Assembly: GCA_964633285.1 (NCBI GenBank)
Contig: CAZWGA010000006.1
Coordinates: 86,336-150,335, forward strand
Source: 20CM-2-55-15 sp964633285
GTDB lineage: Bacteria; Acidobacteriota; Terriglobia; 20CM-2-55-15
Direction: 5' to 3'
Length of the DNA: 64,000 nucleotides
Below the pieces are notes generated by a model. That model searched no databases, was not told the DNA's origin, and saw only the letters and a list, made by a program, of their open reading frames with translations. Below, piece after piece: positions 33,883 through 42,894 of this stretch (the stretch's first letter is position 1; each line of letters opens with the position of its first letter). The translations under genes and the position numbers were made by a program.

Positions 33883-34992
33883 TTAGACTCGGACGCCCAA
33901 AAGGCGGCCGATGAAATACGTCGCGGCCGCTGCCAGCGCGCCAATACCCAACATGCGAAATCCGCTGAACAGCAGACTGCGTCCGGTGAAGATGGAAATA
34001 AACCCGCCCACGATGAACAGTGAGAGTCCGCAAACAGCCGCGCTTGTCACAAACGCCGCGTTTCCGTTGAGGAGCAGATAAGGAATCACCGGAATCGCTG
34101 CGCCTGCTGCAAAAGCGAAGAATGAGCTTGCCGCCGCCGTCCATGGCGAGCCCAGCGAGGCGGGATCCAGGCCAAGCTCTTCGCGCGCCAGCGTGTCGAT
34201 CGCTGTGTCCGGATTTGAAAGAATGCGTTCCGCGAGCTCTTCGGCCTGGTTCTCCGGCACGCCCTTAGCCTGATAGATAAGCGACAGCTCTTCCTTTTCT
34301 TCTTCCGGTGACATTTCCAATTCCTGGCGTTCCACCGCGATCTGCTGCTCGTAGAGTTCCCGTTGCGACCGCACCGATACATATTCGCCCGCCGCCATCG
34401 ACGAGGCTCCAGCGAGCAGACCTGCAATTCCAGCGAGCAACACAAAACGGAATTCCGTGCTGGCCCCGGCGATGCCCATCACGAGGCTGAAATTGGAGAG
34501 AAGGCCGTCGTTGATGCCAAAAACAGCCGCGCGCAGGCTTCCGCCGTAACTCGTGCGATGCCAGCCTTCGAGATCGAGAATGGACTCGGGTTTATCCGCT
34601 CCGCGCTGCATTGCGCGCAGCGTGCGCATGTGGCCACGTTCTTCGGCAGGAATGCCGGCGGCTTCAGCCTGACCGCGATAAACATCCTGATCGCGCGATT
34701 CGAGTCCGCTGACGACCGGCAGAATATGCTGAGTTCCGAAACGGCGTGAAAGCCACCCCAATAGTAAAATGCGCCATCCCGGCGCGTACGGCGGCAGCGG
34801 CGCGCCATTGTTTTTCAGCAGACGAGCCCATCGTGCGGCGTGCCGTTCTTCCGCGGCTGCAAGCTTTTCGAAAATCTGAGCGCGAGCGGGATCCTGCTCG
34901 GCCTTTGAGAGCGCTCGATAAAGCGCAATACCATCCTGCTCGCGGAGAAAATTATCGGCATAACGCCGGAGATCGTCAGTCGTTGGTTTCAC
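33883..34992 (-). CDS. Rubrerythrin-VIT1 fusion (MbfA-like iron/manganese exporter)
   Basis: Membrane protein of 369 residues. The N-terminal about 140 residues form a ferritin-like di-iron domain (REQDGIALYRAL; KLAAAEERHAARW; AAGIPAEERGHMRTL). The C-terminal part is a VIT1/CCC1 domain with LRAAVFGINDGLLSNFSLVMGIAGA, ASSMAAGEYVSVRSQRE, a long acidic loop (EMSPEEEKEELS) and three more helices. Rhizobial MbfA proteins of this build export iron and protect against peroxide. It lies 12 bp after the radical SAM gene and just upstream of acnA. Confidence 0.9.
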   Translation of the reverse strand: MKPTTDDLRRYADNFLREQDGIALYRALSKAEQDPARAQIFEKLAAAEERHAARWARLLKNNGAPLPPYAPGWRILLLGWLSRRFGTQHILPVVSGLESRDQDVYRGQAEAAGIPAEERGHMRTLRAMQRGADKPESILDLEGWHRTSYGGSLRAAVFGINDGLLSNFSLVMGIAGASTEFRFVLLAGIAGLLAGASSMAAGEYVSVRSQRELYEQQIAVERQELEMSPEEEKEELSLIYQAKGVPENQAEELAERILSNPDTAIDTLAREELGLDPASLGSPWTAAASSFFAFAAGAAIPVIPYLLLNGNAAFVTSAAVCGLSLFIVGGFISIFTGRSLLFSGFRMLGIGALAAAATYFIGRLLGVRV

Positions 34993-35004
34993 GTGGACAC
35001 TTTA

Positions 35005-36528
35005 TCAGATCGCGATTTTGACCCGCCGGTTGAGCTCGGCATCAGCCGCTGAGAGTTTCAGACTATGCGGTAACGAGACGCGATCCAATCCGAAGAGTTT
35101 TCGCCGCAGGGCTTGATAATCCTTCACCGCATCCCTGAGCACACGGCCGATGCCCCCGGACATCGGATGCAATCTTCTGGCGGCGGACAATCGGGAAAAA
35201 AGCGGATGCCCGAGGTACGACAGCCATCCGCCAACAGCATGCCGGCCCAAGCCGCGCAACGCTGTTCTCCAGAGGTGACCCGGGCTGTAAAACTTCCGGT
35301 AGCAGTCGAAAAGCAAGTCTTCGAGTTGGACGGAACTCAGGTGTGGATGCCGCCACGTCGGTTTGGTCGCATCGTATCGATCGAGGTTTTGCTCGGTGAG
35401 CCGGCCTTGCAAAAGGAAATCGTCGTATTGCTCGGTACCGGGAATCGGCGTCAGGATATAAAACGACGAAACATCAGGGTGAAAACTGCGGAGCGTGTCG
35501 AGATGTTCTCGAACTGCGGAGGCCGTATCGTCCGGAAAGCCGATGATGTTCGAGAAATGACTCACGATCACGTTCTCGCGGCATAGCCGCACGATTTCAC
35601 CATACGTAGACGGATGATTCTGAGTCTTGTGCGCCGCAAGGAGTGTTCTCCGGTTGAAGGATTCCACACCGACGAACATTTCAAAACATCCGGCCCTGCC
35701 GAGAAGCCTCACGAAGTCTTCCTGTCTGGCCACCTGCGTATCGCATTGCACGAAGAAAGGAATTCGAATGTTCTCATCGATCATCTGCTGCAGTAGTTCA
35801 TTTGCCTGAGCGTATTTGTTGAAGTTGTCGGACGTGAACATGACCAGCCGCACGCCCTGCGCTTTCGCATTGCGCAGACTCGCCATTGTTGTCTCGATGG
35901 ATTGGCTGCGAATCTGTCTGCCGGCAATTTTGATTACCGAACAAAAGTTACACGTGTAGGGGCAGCCGCGCGCAGGATAGATTCCGAGCATCGGCACCAC
36001 ATATCGCCGCAGGTCCTGGCTGGATGGTGGAATCACGACCGGCGCCTCGAGGTGCTGGGACCAGCGTTGATTTTCACCGTAGACCGGCGCAAGTTCCCCG
36101 TGAATGGCGTCGCGCAGGATCTGCTGCCAGATGATTTCCGCTTCTGCAAGCGCGAAGCTGACGCCGCATCCCTGAAGTTCTTTTGTGTCGCAGGTCATCG
36201 GATGCGGACCGCCGACCACACAGTGCCGGACACCGTTCGCGCGCGCGAACGCCGCAAGGTCCAGACTTCGCTGAAATTGATGCGATTGAACTCCAACCAG
36301 CGCGAGCAACGTCGGCATGCCGGGGTTTCGAAGCAACTCGAGGTATCCGAGGTCCGTCTGGACGTACTCGTCGATCGCCCAGGTTTCAATATCAACGCCA
36401 TCCAGAGATTCCGGAGTCATGCTGCGAATGTACGGGACCGTGCTGTTGGGCATGAATCCACGCCGGAATCTTTCGACATGTCCACTCACACCGTACTTGC
36501 TCGGTTTAATGATCACGACGCGAAGCAT
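35005..36528 (-). CDS. B12-binding-domain radical SAM protein
   Basis: Radical SAM enzyme of 507 residues. About 60-160 is a cobalamin-binding-like Rossmann segment (LALVGVQSHQFQRSLDLAAF; CVVGGPHPMTC). The Fe-S/SAM motif is RGCPYTCNFCSV (CxxxCxxC) near 207, followed by the TIM-barrel strands VRLVMFTSDNFNKYA and EMFVGVESFNRRTLL. The C-terminus has a helical region of unknown role. The usual DxHxxG cobalamin ligand motif is not obvious. The reaction cannot be predicted; relatives methylate or rearrange unactivated carbons. Confidence 0.85.
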   Translation of the reverse strand: MLRVVIIKPSKYGVSGHVERFRRGFMPNSTVPYIRSMTPESLDGVDIETWAIDEYVQTDLGYLELLRNPGMPTLLALVGVQSHQFQRSLDLAAFARANGVRHCVVGGPHPMTCDTKELQGCGVSFALAEAEIIWQQILRDAIHGELAPVYGENQRWSQHLEAPVVIPPSSQDLRRYVVPMLGIYPARGCPYTCNFCSVIKIAGRQIRSQSIETTMASLRNAKAQGVRLVMFTSDNFNKYAQANELLQQMIDENIRIPFFVQCDTQVARQEDFVRLLGRAGCFEMFVGVESFNRRTLLAAHKTQNHPSTYGEIVRLCRENVIVSHFSNIIGFPDDTASAVREHLDTLRSFHPDVSSFYILTPIPGTEQYDDFLLQGRLTEQNLDRYDATKPTWRHPHLSSVQLEDLLFDCYRKFYSPGHLWRTALRGLGRHAVGGWLSYLGHPLFSRLSAARRLHPMSGGIGRVLRDAVKDYQALRRKLFGLDRVSLPHSLKLSAADAELNRRVKIAI

Positions 36529-36635
36529 CTCGTGATGATAGCCTTGAAGCGCATTCCGGCAAAAAAAAGGAAGAAAGCCGATTCTCTCGGCGTCTAATAA
36601 AGGAATTCGCAGAAATCACAACTCCTGGAGGGCAA

Positions 36636-37826
36636 ATGCTGAAAGGGATTCCGGCAGCTATCGCAATATTGGCGATCGTCCTGTTAGCGTCGATGGGTGG
36701 CGTTCTTGTGAGCGCCCATAATAACAATGACAACCTGAATAAGTCGGAGGCGCTGACCGTTCACGAGTGGGGCACCTTCACAACAGTTGCAGGTCCGGAC
36801 GGCGAATCCGCGAACTGGCTGCCTCTGAGCGGACCCAACGATCTGCCTTGTTTTGTAAATCATTTTCAGAATTCGTTCGTGAAGTGGTCGCGAGACGGCA
36901 AGGTGCTGAATTATCGGGATGCCCGCGAGAAGCTTCAGGGCAAAGTCCGGATGGAAACCCCGGTTCTCTACTTCTATTCGCCGCGGGAAGAAAATCTGAA
37001 TGTAAAAGTAAATTTCTCGAGGGGCTTCGTTTCGGAATGGTATCCCGCTGCCAATGTGGATTTCTCCGGAAACAACATCGAGTGGAAACAGGTGCGAGTT
37101 GTTCCGGATCGGAAGACCAACTTTCCGATTGAAGAGCGGCCGAGCCACTACTACAAGGCTCGCGAAACCGATTCGAATCCGCTGCAGAGGGGCGCGGAGA
37201 AAGAAAAATTCCTGTTCTACCGGGGGCTCGGATATTTTGCCGTCCCGTTGTCCGCCACAATCACGGAGTCTGGAAAAATCCGCGTGAGGAACACGGGAAA
37301 CGAAACGATGCCGGTCATCGTCCTGTTTGAGAACCAAGCCGGAAAAATCGGATATCGAATTCAGAAACAGTTTACAGGCGAGGCTGCTTTCGATGCGCCG
37401 ACCCTTACCGCAGACTTTAGATCATTGCGGAAAGAACTGGAGAGCGCGTTGCTCTCGGCGGGCTTGTATGAGAAGGAAGCTCATGCCATGGTCGAAACCT
37501 GGCGGGATTCCTGGTTCGAAGAAGGAACACGGGTCTTTTATATTTTGCCCGGAACAACGGTCGATCGGCTTCTTCCGCTGACCATCCAGCCTGCGCCGGC
37601 CCATGTTGCGCGGGCGTTCGTTGGCCGCATGGAAGTGTTTACGCCGGAAACTATCAAGACCGTTGAAAACGCGATCGCGGCAAACGATATCCGCACACTC
37701 GCGAAGTATGGGCGGTTCTTGGGCTCTATCGCAGACCGGATTGCGGCGAAAGATCCGCGGACTCAGGCTTTGCTGGATTCTGCGTATAAGTCGGTTTTGA
37801 GCGAAATCGCGTCGAATTGCAAGTGA
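36636..37826 (+). CDS. Secreted protein of unknown function (HEWGTF type)
   Basis: Exported or membrane-anchored protein of 396 residues: hydrophobic N-terminus about 5-27, then a motif I have noted in acidobacterial and planctomycete proteins, VHEWGTFTTVAGPDGES. Further features are METPVLYFYSPREENLNVKVNF, a beta-rich middle, FLFYRGLGYFAVPL, and a helical C-terminus (LESALLSAGLYEKEAHAMVETW). No catalytic motif is recognised. GGAGGG precedes the ATG. It is divergent from the radical SAM gene and ends at a large hairpin element. Confidence 0.75.
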   Translation: MLKGIPAAIAILAIVLLASMGGVLVSAHNNNDNLNKSEALTVHEWGTFTTVAGPDGESANWLPLSGPNDLPCFVNHFQNSFVKWSRDGKVLNYRDAREKLQGKVRMETPVLYFYSPREENLNVKVNFSRGFVSEWYPAANVDFSGNNIEWKQVRVVPDRKTNFPIEERPSHYYKARETDSNPLQRGAEKEKFLFYRGLGYFAVPLSATITESGKIRVRNTGNETMPVIVLFENQAGKIGYRIQKQFTGEAAFDAPTLTADFRSLRKELESALLSAGLYEKEAHAMVETWRDSWFEEGTRVFYILPGTTVDRLLPLTIQPAPAHVARAFVGRMEVFTPETIKTVENAIAANDIRTLAKYGRFLGSIADRIAAKDPRTQALLDSAYKSVLSEIASNCK

Positions 37827-37828
37827 AG

Positions 37829-37929
37829 GGAATTCGAGGACGCACCCGACATTTGAGAGTGGAGATCCCAATATTTGAGATCTCAGATTTTGGGATCTCC
37901 ACTCTCAAATGTCGGCGTCCCTGGAATTG
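37829..37929. repeat. GAATTC-ended hairpin element with 25-bp perfect inner stem
   Basis: Inner arms 37847-37871 and 37890-37914 are perfectly complementary over 25 bp around an 18-base loop that itself contains the palindrome TGAGATCTCA. Outer sequence is GAATTCGAGGACGCACCC on the left (37830) and GGCGTCCCTGGAATT on the right, the shared word of the family. It sits between convergent genes and can serve as a two-way terminator. Confidence 0.85.
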
Positions 37930-37930
37930 T

Positions 37931-38914
37931 CTACCGGGTCGCGGCCTTTTTCTCTTCCACGCGCGCGCCCGCCAGTCCGCCTGTCATGGCGTAGTTGCCT
38001 TCGTGGCAGGCGTATTCGTATAACGGCCCCTCACTTTTCGTCACGGGGATTTCGACAGTCCACAGTTTGGTGAACGACGCCGGATCGTCGACGGTGAATT
38101 GATACAACAGCGTGTCGCGATCCATGCGTTTGAATCGTTCGGTCAGTTTCATGTTTTCGCTTGATCCTCGGAAGGGTGTGCGGCCGGTGAAGTTTGTCGT
38201 TTCGACCACAAGAGTGTCGCCATCCCAGTGACCTCGAGAGTCGCCCTTCAACTGCCGGATGTCTGAGGGAAGATGTGGCCGGCTATCGAGGGGAATCACA
38301 CGAATGTCGTGAATCATCTCAACGAGAATCGTCACGAACCCCGGGGACTGTACGATCTGAATATTGTTGTTGTATGCCGTGGGCATCATCGGCGGTCCTG
38401 TGGACGCCCAGATGATGCATCGTTCGGCCATCGGCCGGTTTTCGGGTCCGTCGAATTCGTGGCCTCGATTGGCGGCCAGCCGCTCGGACTGCCGATCACG
38501 AGCTGCCGGGGTAAGCGCTGGAACCTTCCCATCGGACGGATCGGTGATCAGCGATGTTCGTCTCGTTTTGACGATCTTCGTTCCGCGATCCCACCAGAAA
38601 TCGTTATATGCGCGGCCAACGTCCTGCTCCACGGGGCCATCGCGGCGGTCCATGTTGTTGCGCTTGAGTACATCCGCTTCGTAGTCCGCGGCTTCCTTCT
38701 CGGTAAAAAAAGCTTTACCGGCAAGATCGGATGGCCGTTCCAATGGTGTGATCGTGGCAAAGCTCCATATGCCTTGTAAATCGGGTTGTCCGTCCGGTGT
38801 GCGCAGCGGGACTGCCGCGGCTTTCGACTGTGCAAGGGCCGGGGGAGCCGTCAGTGCGATAACTGCGGCTACTATTGCCGGCGAACATACGCAAACGAGA
38901 AATCGATTTTTCAT
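37931..38914 (-). CDS. Secreted protein of unknown function (PDLQGIWS type)
   Basis: Exported protein of 327 residues with a signal peptide ending APPALAQ (about 29). It begins with the phrase RTPDGQPDLQGIWSFATITPLERP, then a helical part (LAGKAFFTEKEAADYEADV) and a beta-rich C-terminal half (GHWDGDTLVVETTNFTGRTPF, MKLTERFKRMDRDTLLYQFTVDDP). This pattern recurs in many acidobacterial secreted proteins, but I know of no assigned activity. AGGAGAT precedes the ATG. Confidence 0.75.
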   Translation of the reverse strand: MKNRFLVCVCSPAIVAAVIALTAPPALAQSKAAAVPLRTPDGQPDLQGIWSFATITPLERPSDLAGKAFFTEKEAADYEADVLKRNNMDRRDGPVEQDVGRAYNDFWWDRGTKIVKTRRTSLITDPSDGKVPALTPAARDRQSERLAANRGHEFDGPENRPMAERCIIWASTGPPMMPTAYNNNIQIVQSPGFVTILVEMIHDIRVIPLDSRPHLPSDIRQLKGDSRGHWDGDTLVVETTNFTGRTPFRGSSENMKLTERFKRMDRDTLLYQFTVDDPASFTKLWTVEIPVTKSEGPLYEYACHEGNYAMTGGLAGARVEEKKAATR

Positions 38915-39050
38915 CGGAAATCTCCTTTTTTATTAGCGTCGGGCCCACCGTTTACTTGACGTTTCGCCCTATCGGGCTCACGCTTCGCGCCAGTTCAGTT
39001 CGGTACACCGCTTCGCGGCCTCCTCACATCTGGCCGGTTCCCCCACGCCG

Positions 39051-39074
39051 GGAGATGGATTTCATGCCATCTCC
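39051..39074. terminator. Small hairpin after the beta-helix gene
   Basis: GGAGATGG (39051-39058) pairs with CCATCTCC (39067-39074) across 8 bases, immediately beyond the stop codon of the minus-strand beta-helix gene. There is no T run, so it is a possible but unproven terminator. The rest of the 38915-39078 gap shows nothing clear. Confidence 0.4.
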
Positions 39075-39078
39075 TTAC

Positions 39079-41097
39079 TTAAGATCGTGGACCGTAATGC
39101 GGCACAGGCTTTCCCGATTCGAGCGCTCCGAGATCGGGAGCCCGCCCGGTGAAACCATCATTGACGTTCGCCAAAACAACGCCGCGGTCGATGCCCGCGG
39201 CATTGGGCTTGAGCCTGAAATCGAAATCTTCAGCCTTGTAGACCTTCTGCACGTTCTTGAGATCATTGCGATCGAGCCTGGGCACTTTCATGAAAATATC
39301 GTAATCGACCAGAATGCTGTGCTGATCCTGATGCGTGGCCTCAGTATACTGCGCGAGGCTTGAATATCGCCGGGTTTGAAGCATTGCCTGATGCCGGGGC
39401 CCTGTGAAATCCGCGGCGACGCCGGCCGGCGGCGAATTCCACTGAAACGAGAACTCAGCGCCCGGATTCGGACGGAATCCGTTGTAATCCGAAGAGGTGT
39501 AGTTTGTAAATGTGTTCACCGAAAAAATCGCGGGCGCCGAGTTTTCTCCGAGAAACAGATTGTTTCGCCAATGGACGTTCGAGGTGGCCTGCGCCGCGGT
39601 CTCCGACAGAATGGTGTTGTGATAGAAGAGCACGCCTGCCGATCCATTCGTGAGCCGTGTCGATCCGCCCGGCAGGTGGTAAGCAATATTCCCAACCCAA
39701 TAGACCGGACCTCCGTTCACGGGCTGATTGCAAAATGCGTGCGACGCGGAATTGATCATCATATTTCGCAGCACACGAACGTTATGCATTCCGCCATCGG
39801 TCTCGAACGGGTTGTCGTGAAAATTAGTCATGTAATTGTTATAGAAGTCGATCGAAACCGGCCGGCGATCCCAGTACTCGCGCGCAGGATAGGAAGGGCC
39901 TTCGGCTGCTGAAGAGCCATCCGGATTGCCGTACGTTTCGATATCGATGCCGTCATGAAAGTTTGCGACGTAGTTGTACGCGATGACGTGACCCGGCCCA
40001 TAGACTTTGACCGCAATATAGGAAAGCATCTTCGGCGGGAACACCTGTCCGGATTGCGGCGTGGCGAATTGAGCCCAGTAATCGGGTCCATTCCATCCGA
40101 TGACATGATCCGGATCGTTCCTGCCGATAAACCAATTGTCCGCGATGTAGAAATTGCTCGAGCCCGAATAGTTTGTGTACACGCCCATGCCGATGTTTTC
40201 GAAACGGCATTTCTTCACGGTGAGTCCCTTTGAGCCCACAATGAACTGCGTGCCCGCCCAGATCGCAATCTCGGTGTTGCGGATCGTGAGGCCTTCAAAA
40301 TAGTTGTAATTCGCAGCCTTCACATTGAAGAGGTTGAACGTGCCGTTCCCGTCGAAGATCGCTTCACCATCACCCGCGCTCCTGATGACGATCGGTTTCT
40401 CCGGAGTCCCGCTTGCCGTGAGGTAATAGGTGCCGTCAAACGGCGTCGTGCTGACGGCAAGGTTATTCGTGTATTCGTACCGATCGTATTTGTAGAGGCC
40501 CGCGTGCACGAGAATCTGATCGCCGGCTTTCAAGCGTGGCCGCGCTGCTGTCGCCCAATCCGTGCCGGAGCACGTCAGATTGTAAGCACATAGCAAACCT
40601 TCGAAAGCGGGTTGGATCTTCTGGCCCTTGTACCCGTGCGGATAAACATGAAAAACGCGTCCTCCCTCAAATGGCTTCGGCTCAGGCCGCGTGCGGACAG
40701 TTACGGTCTTCGTGGCTTTTCCACCGTCGGGATCGGAAAGATCGAATGTGCATTCGTAGGAGGTATCGGGCTCGAGATCGAGAATGCTGCCGGCAAACAT
40801 GTTCGGGGATACGAGGTTCAACTGCGCGCCATTGTAGATTTCCTCTCCGTGTAATCGAAGAAGCGGGAGAGCCTGCTTCCAGTCTTTGTCGCCGATTTTT
40901 CGGTAGTGGACTTCCACGCTTGCGTTCCGGTTGTCGTCGCCTTCGATAAACCACTCGAATCCAAGATTGATCAGCGTGGGAGGATCCACTATGAATTCAC
41001 CCGCTGTGACTTTGTTCTCGGTCGCACGTGGCGCGGCAGTCGTCGATGAGGTTACGAATGCAATGAGAATGAGGATCACCGGCATGATGGATTTCAT
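39079..41097 (-). CDS. Secreted right-handed parallel beta-helix protein
   Basis: Exported protein of 672 residues with a signal peptide of about 21 residues. About 30-140 is a fibronectin III-like domain (VEVHYRKIGDKDWKQALPL; LEPDTSYECTFDLSDPDG). About 180-600 is a pectate-lyase-like beta-helix with Asn-rich turns (FNVKAANYNYFEGLTIRNTEI, SSNFYIADNWFIG, VSIDFYNNYMTNFHDN, MHNVRVLRNMMINSASHAFCN). Such proteins bind or cleave polysaccharides; no lyase or hydrolase active site could be assigned. Confidence 0.83.
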   Translation of the reverse strand: MKSIMPVILILIAFVTSSTTAAPRATENKVTAGEFIVDPPTLINLGFEWFIEGDDNRNASVEVHYRKIGDKDWKQALPLLRLHGEEIYNGAQLNLVSPNMFAGSILDLEPDTSYECTFDLSDPDGGKATKTVTVRTRPEPKPFEGGRVFHVYPHGYKGQKIQPAFEGLLCAYNLTCSGTDWATAARPRLKAGDQILVHAGLYKYDRYEYTNNLAVSTTPFDGTYYLTASGTPEKPIVIRSAGDGEAIFDGNGTFNLFNVKAANYNYFEGLTIRNTEIAIWAGTQFIVGSKGLTVKKCRFENIGMGVYTNYSGSSNFYIADNWFIGRNDPDHVIGWNGPDYWAQFATPQSGQVFPPKMLSYIAVKVYGPGHVIAYNYVANFHDGIDIETYGNPDGSSAAEGPSYPAREYWDRRPVSIDFYNNYMTNFHDNPFETDGGMHNVRVLRNMMINSASHAFCNQPVNGGPVYWVGNIAYHLPGGSTRLTNGSAGVLFYHNTILSETAAQATSNVHWRNNLFLGENSAPAIFSVNTFTNYTSSDYNGFRPNPGAEFSFQWNSPPAGVAADFTGPRHQAMLQTRRYSSLAQYTEATHQDQHSILVDYDIFMKVPRLDRNDLKNVQKVYKAEDFDFRLKPNAAGIDRGVVLANVNDGFTGRAPDLGALESGKPVPHYGPRS

Positions 41098-41218
41098 GAA
41101 GAGTGACGCTAATCACTTGCTGAAATGGTGTCAAACAAAAAGGCTCTGGCTGCCAACGTCCGGTTCACACCAGTGGCTGTCGGTACGAGCAATCTCATGG
41201 TGCGACGAAATCGGCACT

Positions 41219-41833
41219 CTATTGCGGCCGCCGGAATAATCCCCCATAAACCGCTTTGCCGAGGACGTGTCCCTGAATCGCTTTCATCACGTTCGCGCGA
41301 GTTTCGAAAGCGTCGGCGGCCGGTTGTACATCGAGTTTCGTATCGAGCGCATAGAGTTCGAACATGTAGTGATGCGGCGGCCCGTTGGCGGGAGCACCGG
41401 GTCCGCGATATACCTGACCTGTCGCGCTGAATTGGTAACTGCCGTCGGGCAACTGGGCACCCTTCTTCACACCTTCGGGGAGCCCGCTTGCTGTGGCGGG
41501 AATGTTCCACACCACCCAATGCGCCTGATCGTCTGTCGTGCGATTGCGGGAGACATCCATGTCATGCATGTTGAGAAAGAAGCTCTGAGTTCCAGCCGGC
41601 ACATTTCTCCACGTGATCGCGGGTGACGTGCCTTCACCGGGTGCTGCGCCTTCAGCAGCCTGACTGTACTTCACCGGGATTTGGCCGCCATCCGGAAATC
41701 CTGCGACAGTCATCGTCATCGGTGGAGCTGCCGGAGCGGCGCCGCCGCCTCTGTTCTGGCCGGCCTGTCCGGCCAAAAGCGATACAACCCACAACATCAT
41801 TATTGAAACAGTAAGAACTCGTATCAGACGCAT
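41219..41833 (-). CDS. YbhB/YbcL family (PEBP-like) secreted protein
   Basis: Phosphatidylethanolamine-binding-protein-fold protein of 204 residues with an N-terminal signal sequence ending LLAGQAGQN. Conserved anion-pocket stretches are GTSPAITWRNVPAGTQSFFLNMHDMD with DQAHWVVWNIPATASGLPEG, then YRGPGAPANGPPHHYMFELYALD and HVLGKAVYGGLFRR. Bacterial members have no settled function. A tiny upstream frame overlaps its start codon (see 41824-41937). Confidence 0.92.
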   Translation of the reverse strand: MRLIRVLTVSIMMLWVVSLLAGQAGQNRGGGAAPAAPPMTMTVAGFPDGGQIPVKYSQAAEGAAPGEGTSPAITWRNVPAGTQSFFLNMHDMDVSRNRTTDDQAHWVVWNIPATASGLPEGVKKGAQLPDGSYQFSATGQVYRGPGAPANGPPHHYMFELYALDTKLDVQPAADAFETRANVMKAIQGHVLGKAVYGGLFRRPQ

Positions 41834-41937
41834 GCCTTCCCTCCGGTCATTGATTTATTCGGATTCATCAACAGAGCAATTACGCCGCCGAGGATATACA
41901 TTCCTGGCGTGACCGGCAATGGAATGCTCTCCACCAT
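41824..41937 (-). CDS. Possible 37-residue small membrane protein
   Basis: A short frame from ATG 41937 encodes MVESIPLPVTPG followed by a hydrophobic segment MYILGGVIALLMNP and a short tail. Its stop (41826-41824) overlaps the start codon of the YbhB-like gene by about 10 bases, with GGAGGG just upstream of that start, which would couple the two. The composition suits a single-helix membrane peptide, but there is no clear ribosome site and no family. Low confidence. Confidence 0.25.
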   Translation of the reverse strand: MVESIPLPVTPGMYILGGVIALLMNPNKSMTGGKACV

Positions 41938-42024
41938 TTCTACAGCGGTGTCCAGGCGCCCATGGTGCCCATGCCTCGGCCTGCACAAAAGGGTTGGGTG
42001 CATCAGGCCTTATAATCGAAATCT

Positions 42025-42894
42025 ATGGAAGTAAGCACGAAAGGACGCCTCGAAGCCATCTGGGTAAAACGATCTCATGGCGGTCCCATGGATGAAAAGC
42101 GAAGCGCACGCGCGGTTCCGGGCAAAGGCCTTGCCGGTTGCGCCAACAACAGCAAGACCCGTCAGGTGACTTTAATCGAACGTGAGGTCTGGAGCGCGCT
42201 GATGAACGAGACTTCAGGTGACGTCGCTCCGGCCGCCAGACGCGCGAATCTTATGGTGAGTGGAATTCCACTGGCGAATTCTCGCAATCGTCTTCTTCGA
42301 GTGGGTTCGGCACTGTTGCGCATCGCCGGTGAAACAAAACCGTGCGAGGTTATGGAACAGGCTGTCCCCGGTCTTCAGGCTGCAATGTATCCGAATTGGA
42401 ATGGCGGCGCGTTTGCCCAGGTCCTGGAAGAAGGCGAGATCGCCGTTGGTGATTCCGTGGAATGGGTTGGCCGTCTCGTTCCGAAAGTTCTGGCATACGT
42501 GACACGGAACGGAAAATCGGGCAGGGAATTGCTTGTCTTCCGGCATCGGGATTATCCCGAAGCCGGCACACAGATTCCAGCCGGCACGGTTGAAGATGGA
42601 GAGACGGCGCAGGATGCTGTGCTTCGGGAACTCGGTGAAGAAACCGGTCTCGTGAAACTCACGGTCATCAATCAAATTGCCAGGGAGCTTTTTCATGCCG
42701 CCTGGCGCAACGAATGGCAGGAGAGAAATGTTTTTCATCTTGAGTCTGCTTCCGAAGTCCCTGACGCATGGAACCACGTCGTGCAGTCGGAAGCGGGCGA
42801 CAATGGCCTTCATTTTTCTTTTTTCTGGTTACCACTGGGCATCGCAGAGACTGAGTTGCAGCGCGGCCAGGGCAAATGGTTGAAGCTCATCTGA
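42025..42894 (+). CDS. MOSC-Nudix fusion protein
   Basis: Cytoplasmic protein of 289 residues with two domains. Residues 1-150 form a MOSC domain (GRLEAIWVKRSHGGPM; GLAGCANNSKTRQVTLIE; RRANLMVSGIPL; conserved Cys107 in ETKPCEVMEQ), the fold used to handle sulfur bound to cysteine or molybdenum cofactor. Residues about 155-289 form a Nudix hydrolase whose box is complete: Gly187, Glu193, Arg201-Glu202, Glu205-Glu206 and Gly208. The pairing suggests a pyrophosphohydrolase acting on a thiol- or cofactor-linked nucleotide, which is inference. It overlaps the HAD gene by 19 bp if that starts at 42876. Confidence 0.85.
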   Translation: MEVSTKGRLEAIWVKRSHGGPMDEKRSARAVPGKGLAGCANNSKTRQVTLIEREVWSALMNETSGDVAPAARRANLMVSGIPLANSRNRLLRVGSALLRIAGETKPCEVMEQAVPGLQAAMYPNWNGGAFAQVLEEGEIAVGDSVEWVGRLVPKVLAYVTRNGKSGRELLVFRHRDYPEAGTQIPAGTVEDGETAQDAVLRELGEETGLVKLTVINQIARELFHAAWRNEWQERNVFHLESASEVPDAWNHVVQSEAGDNGLHFSFFWLPLGIAETELQRGQGKWLKLI

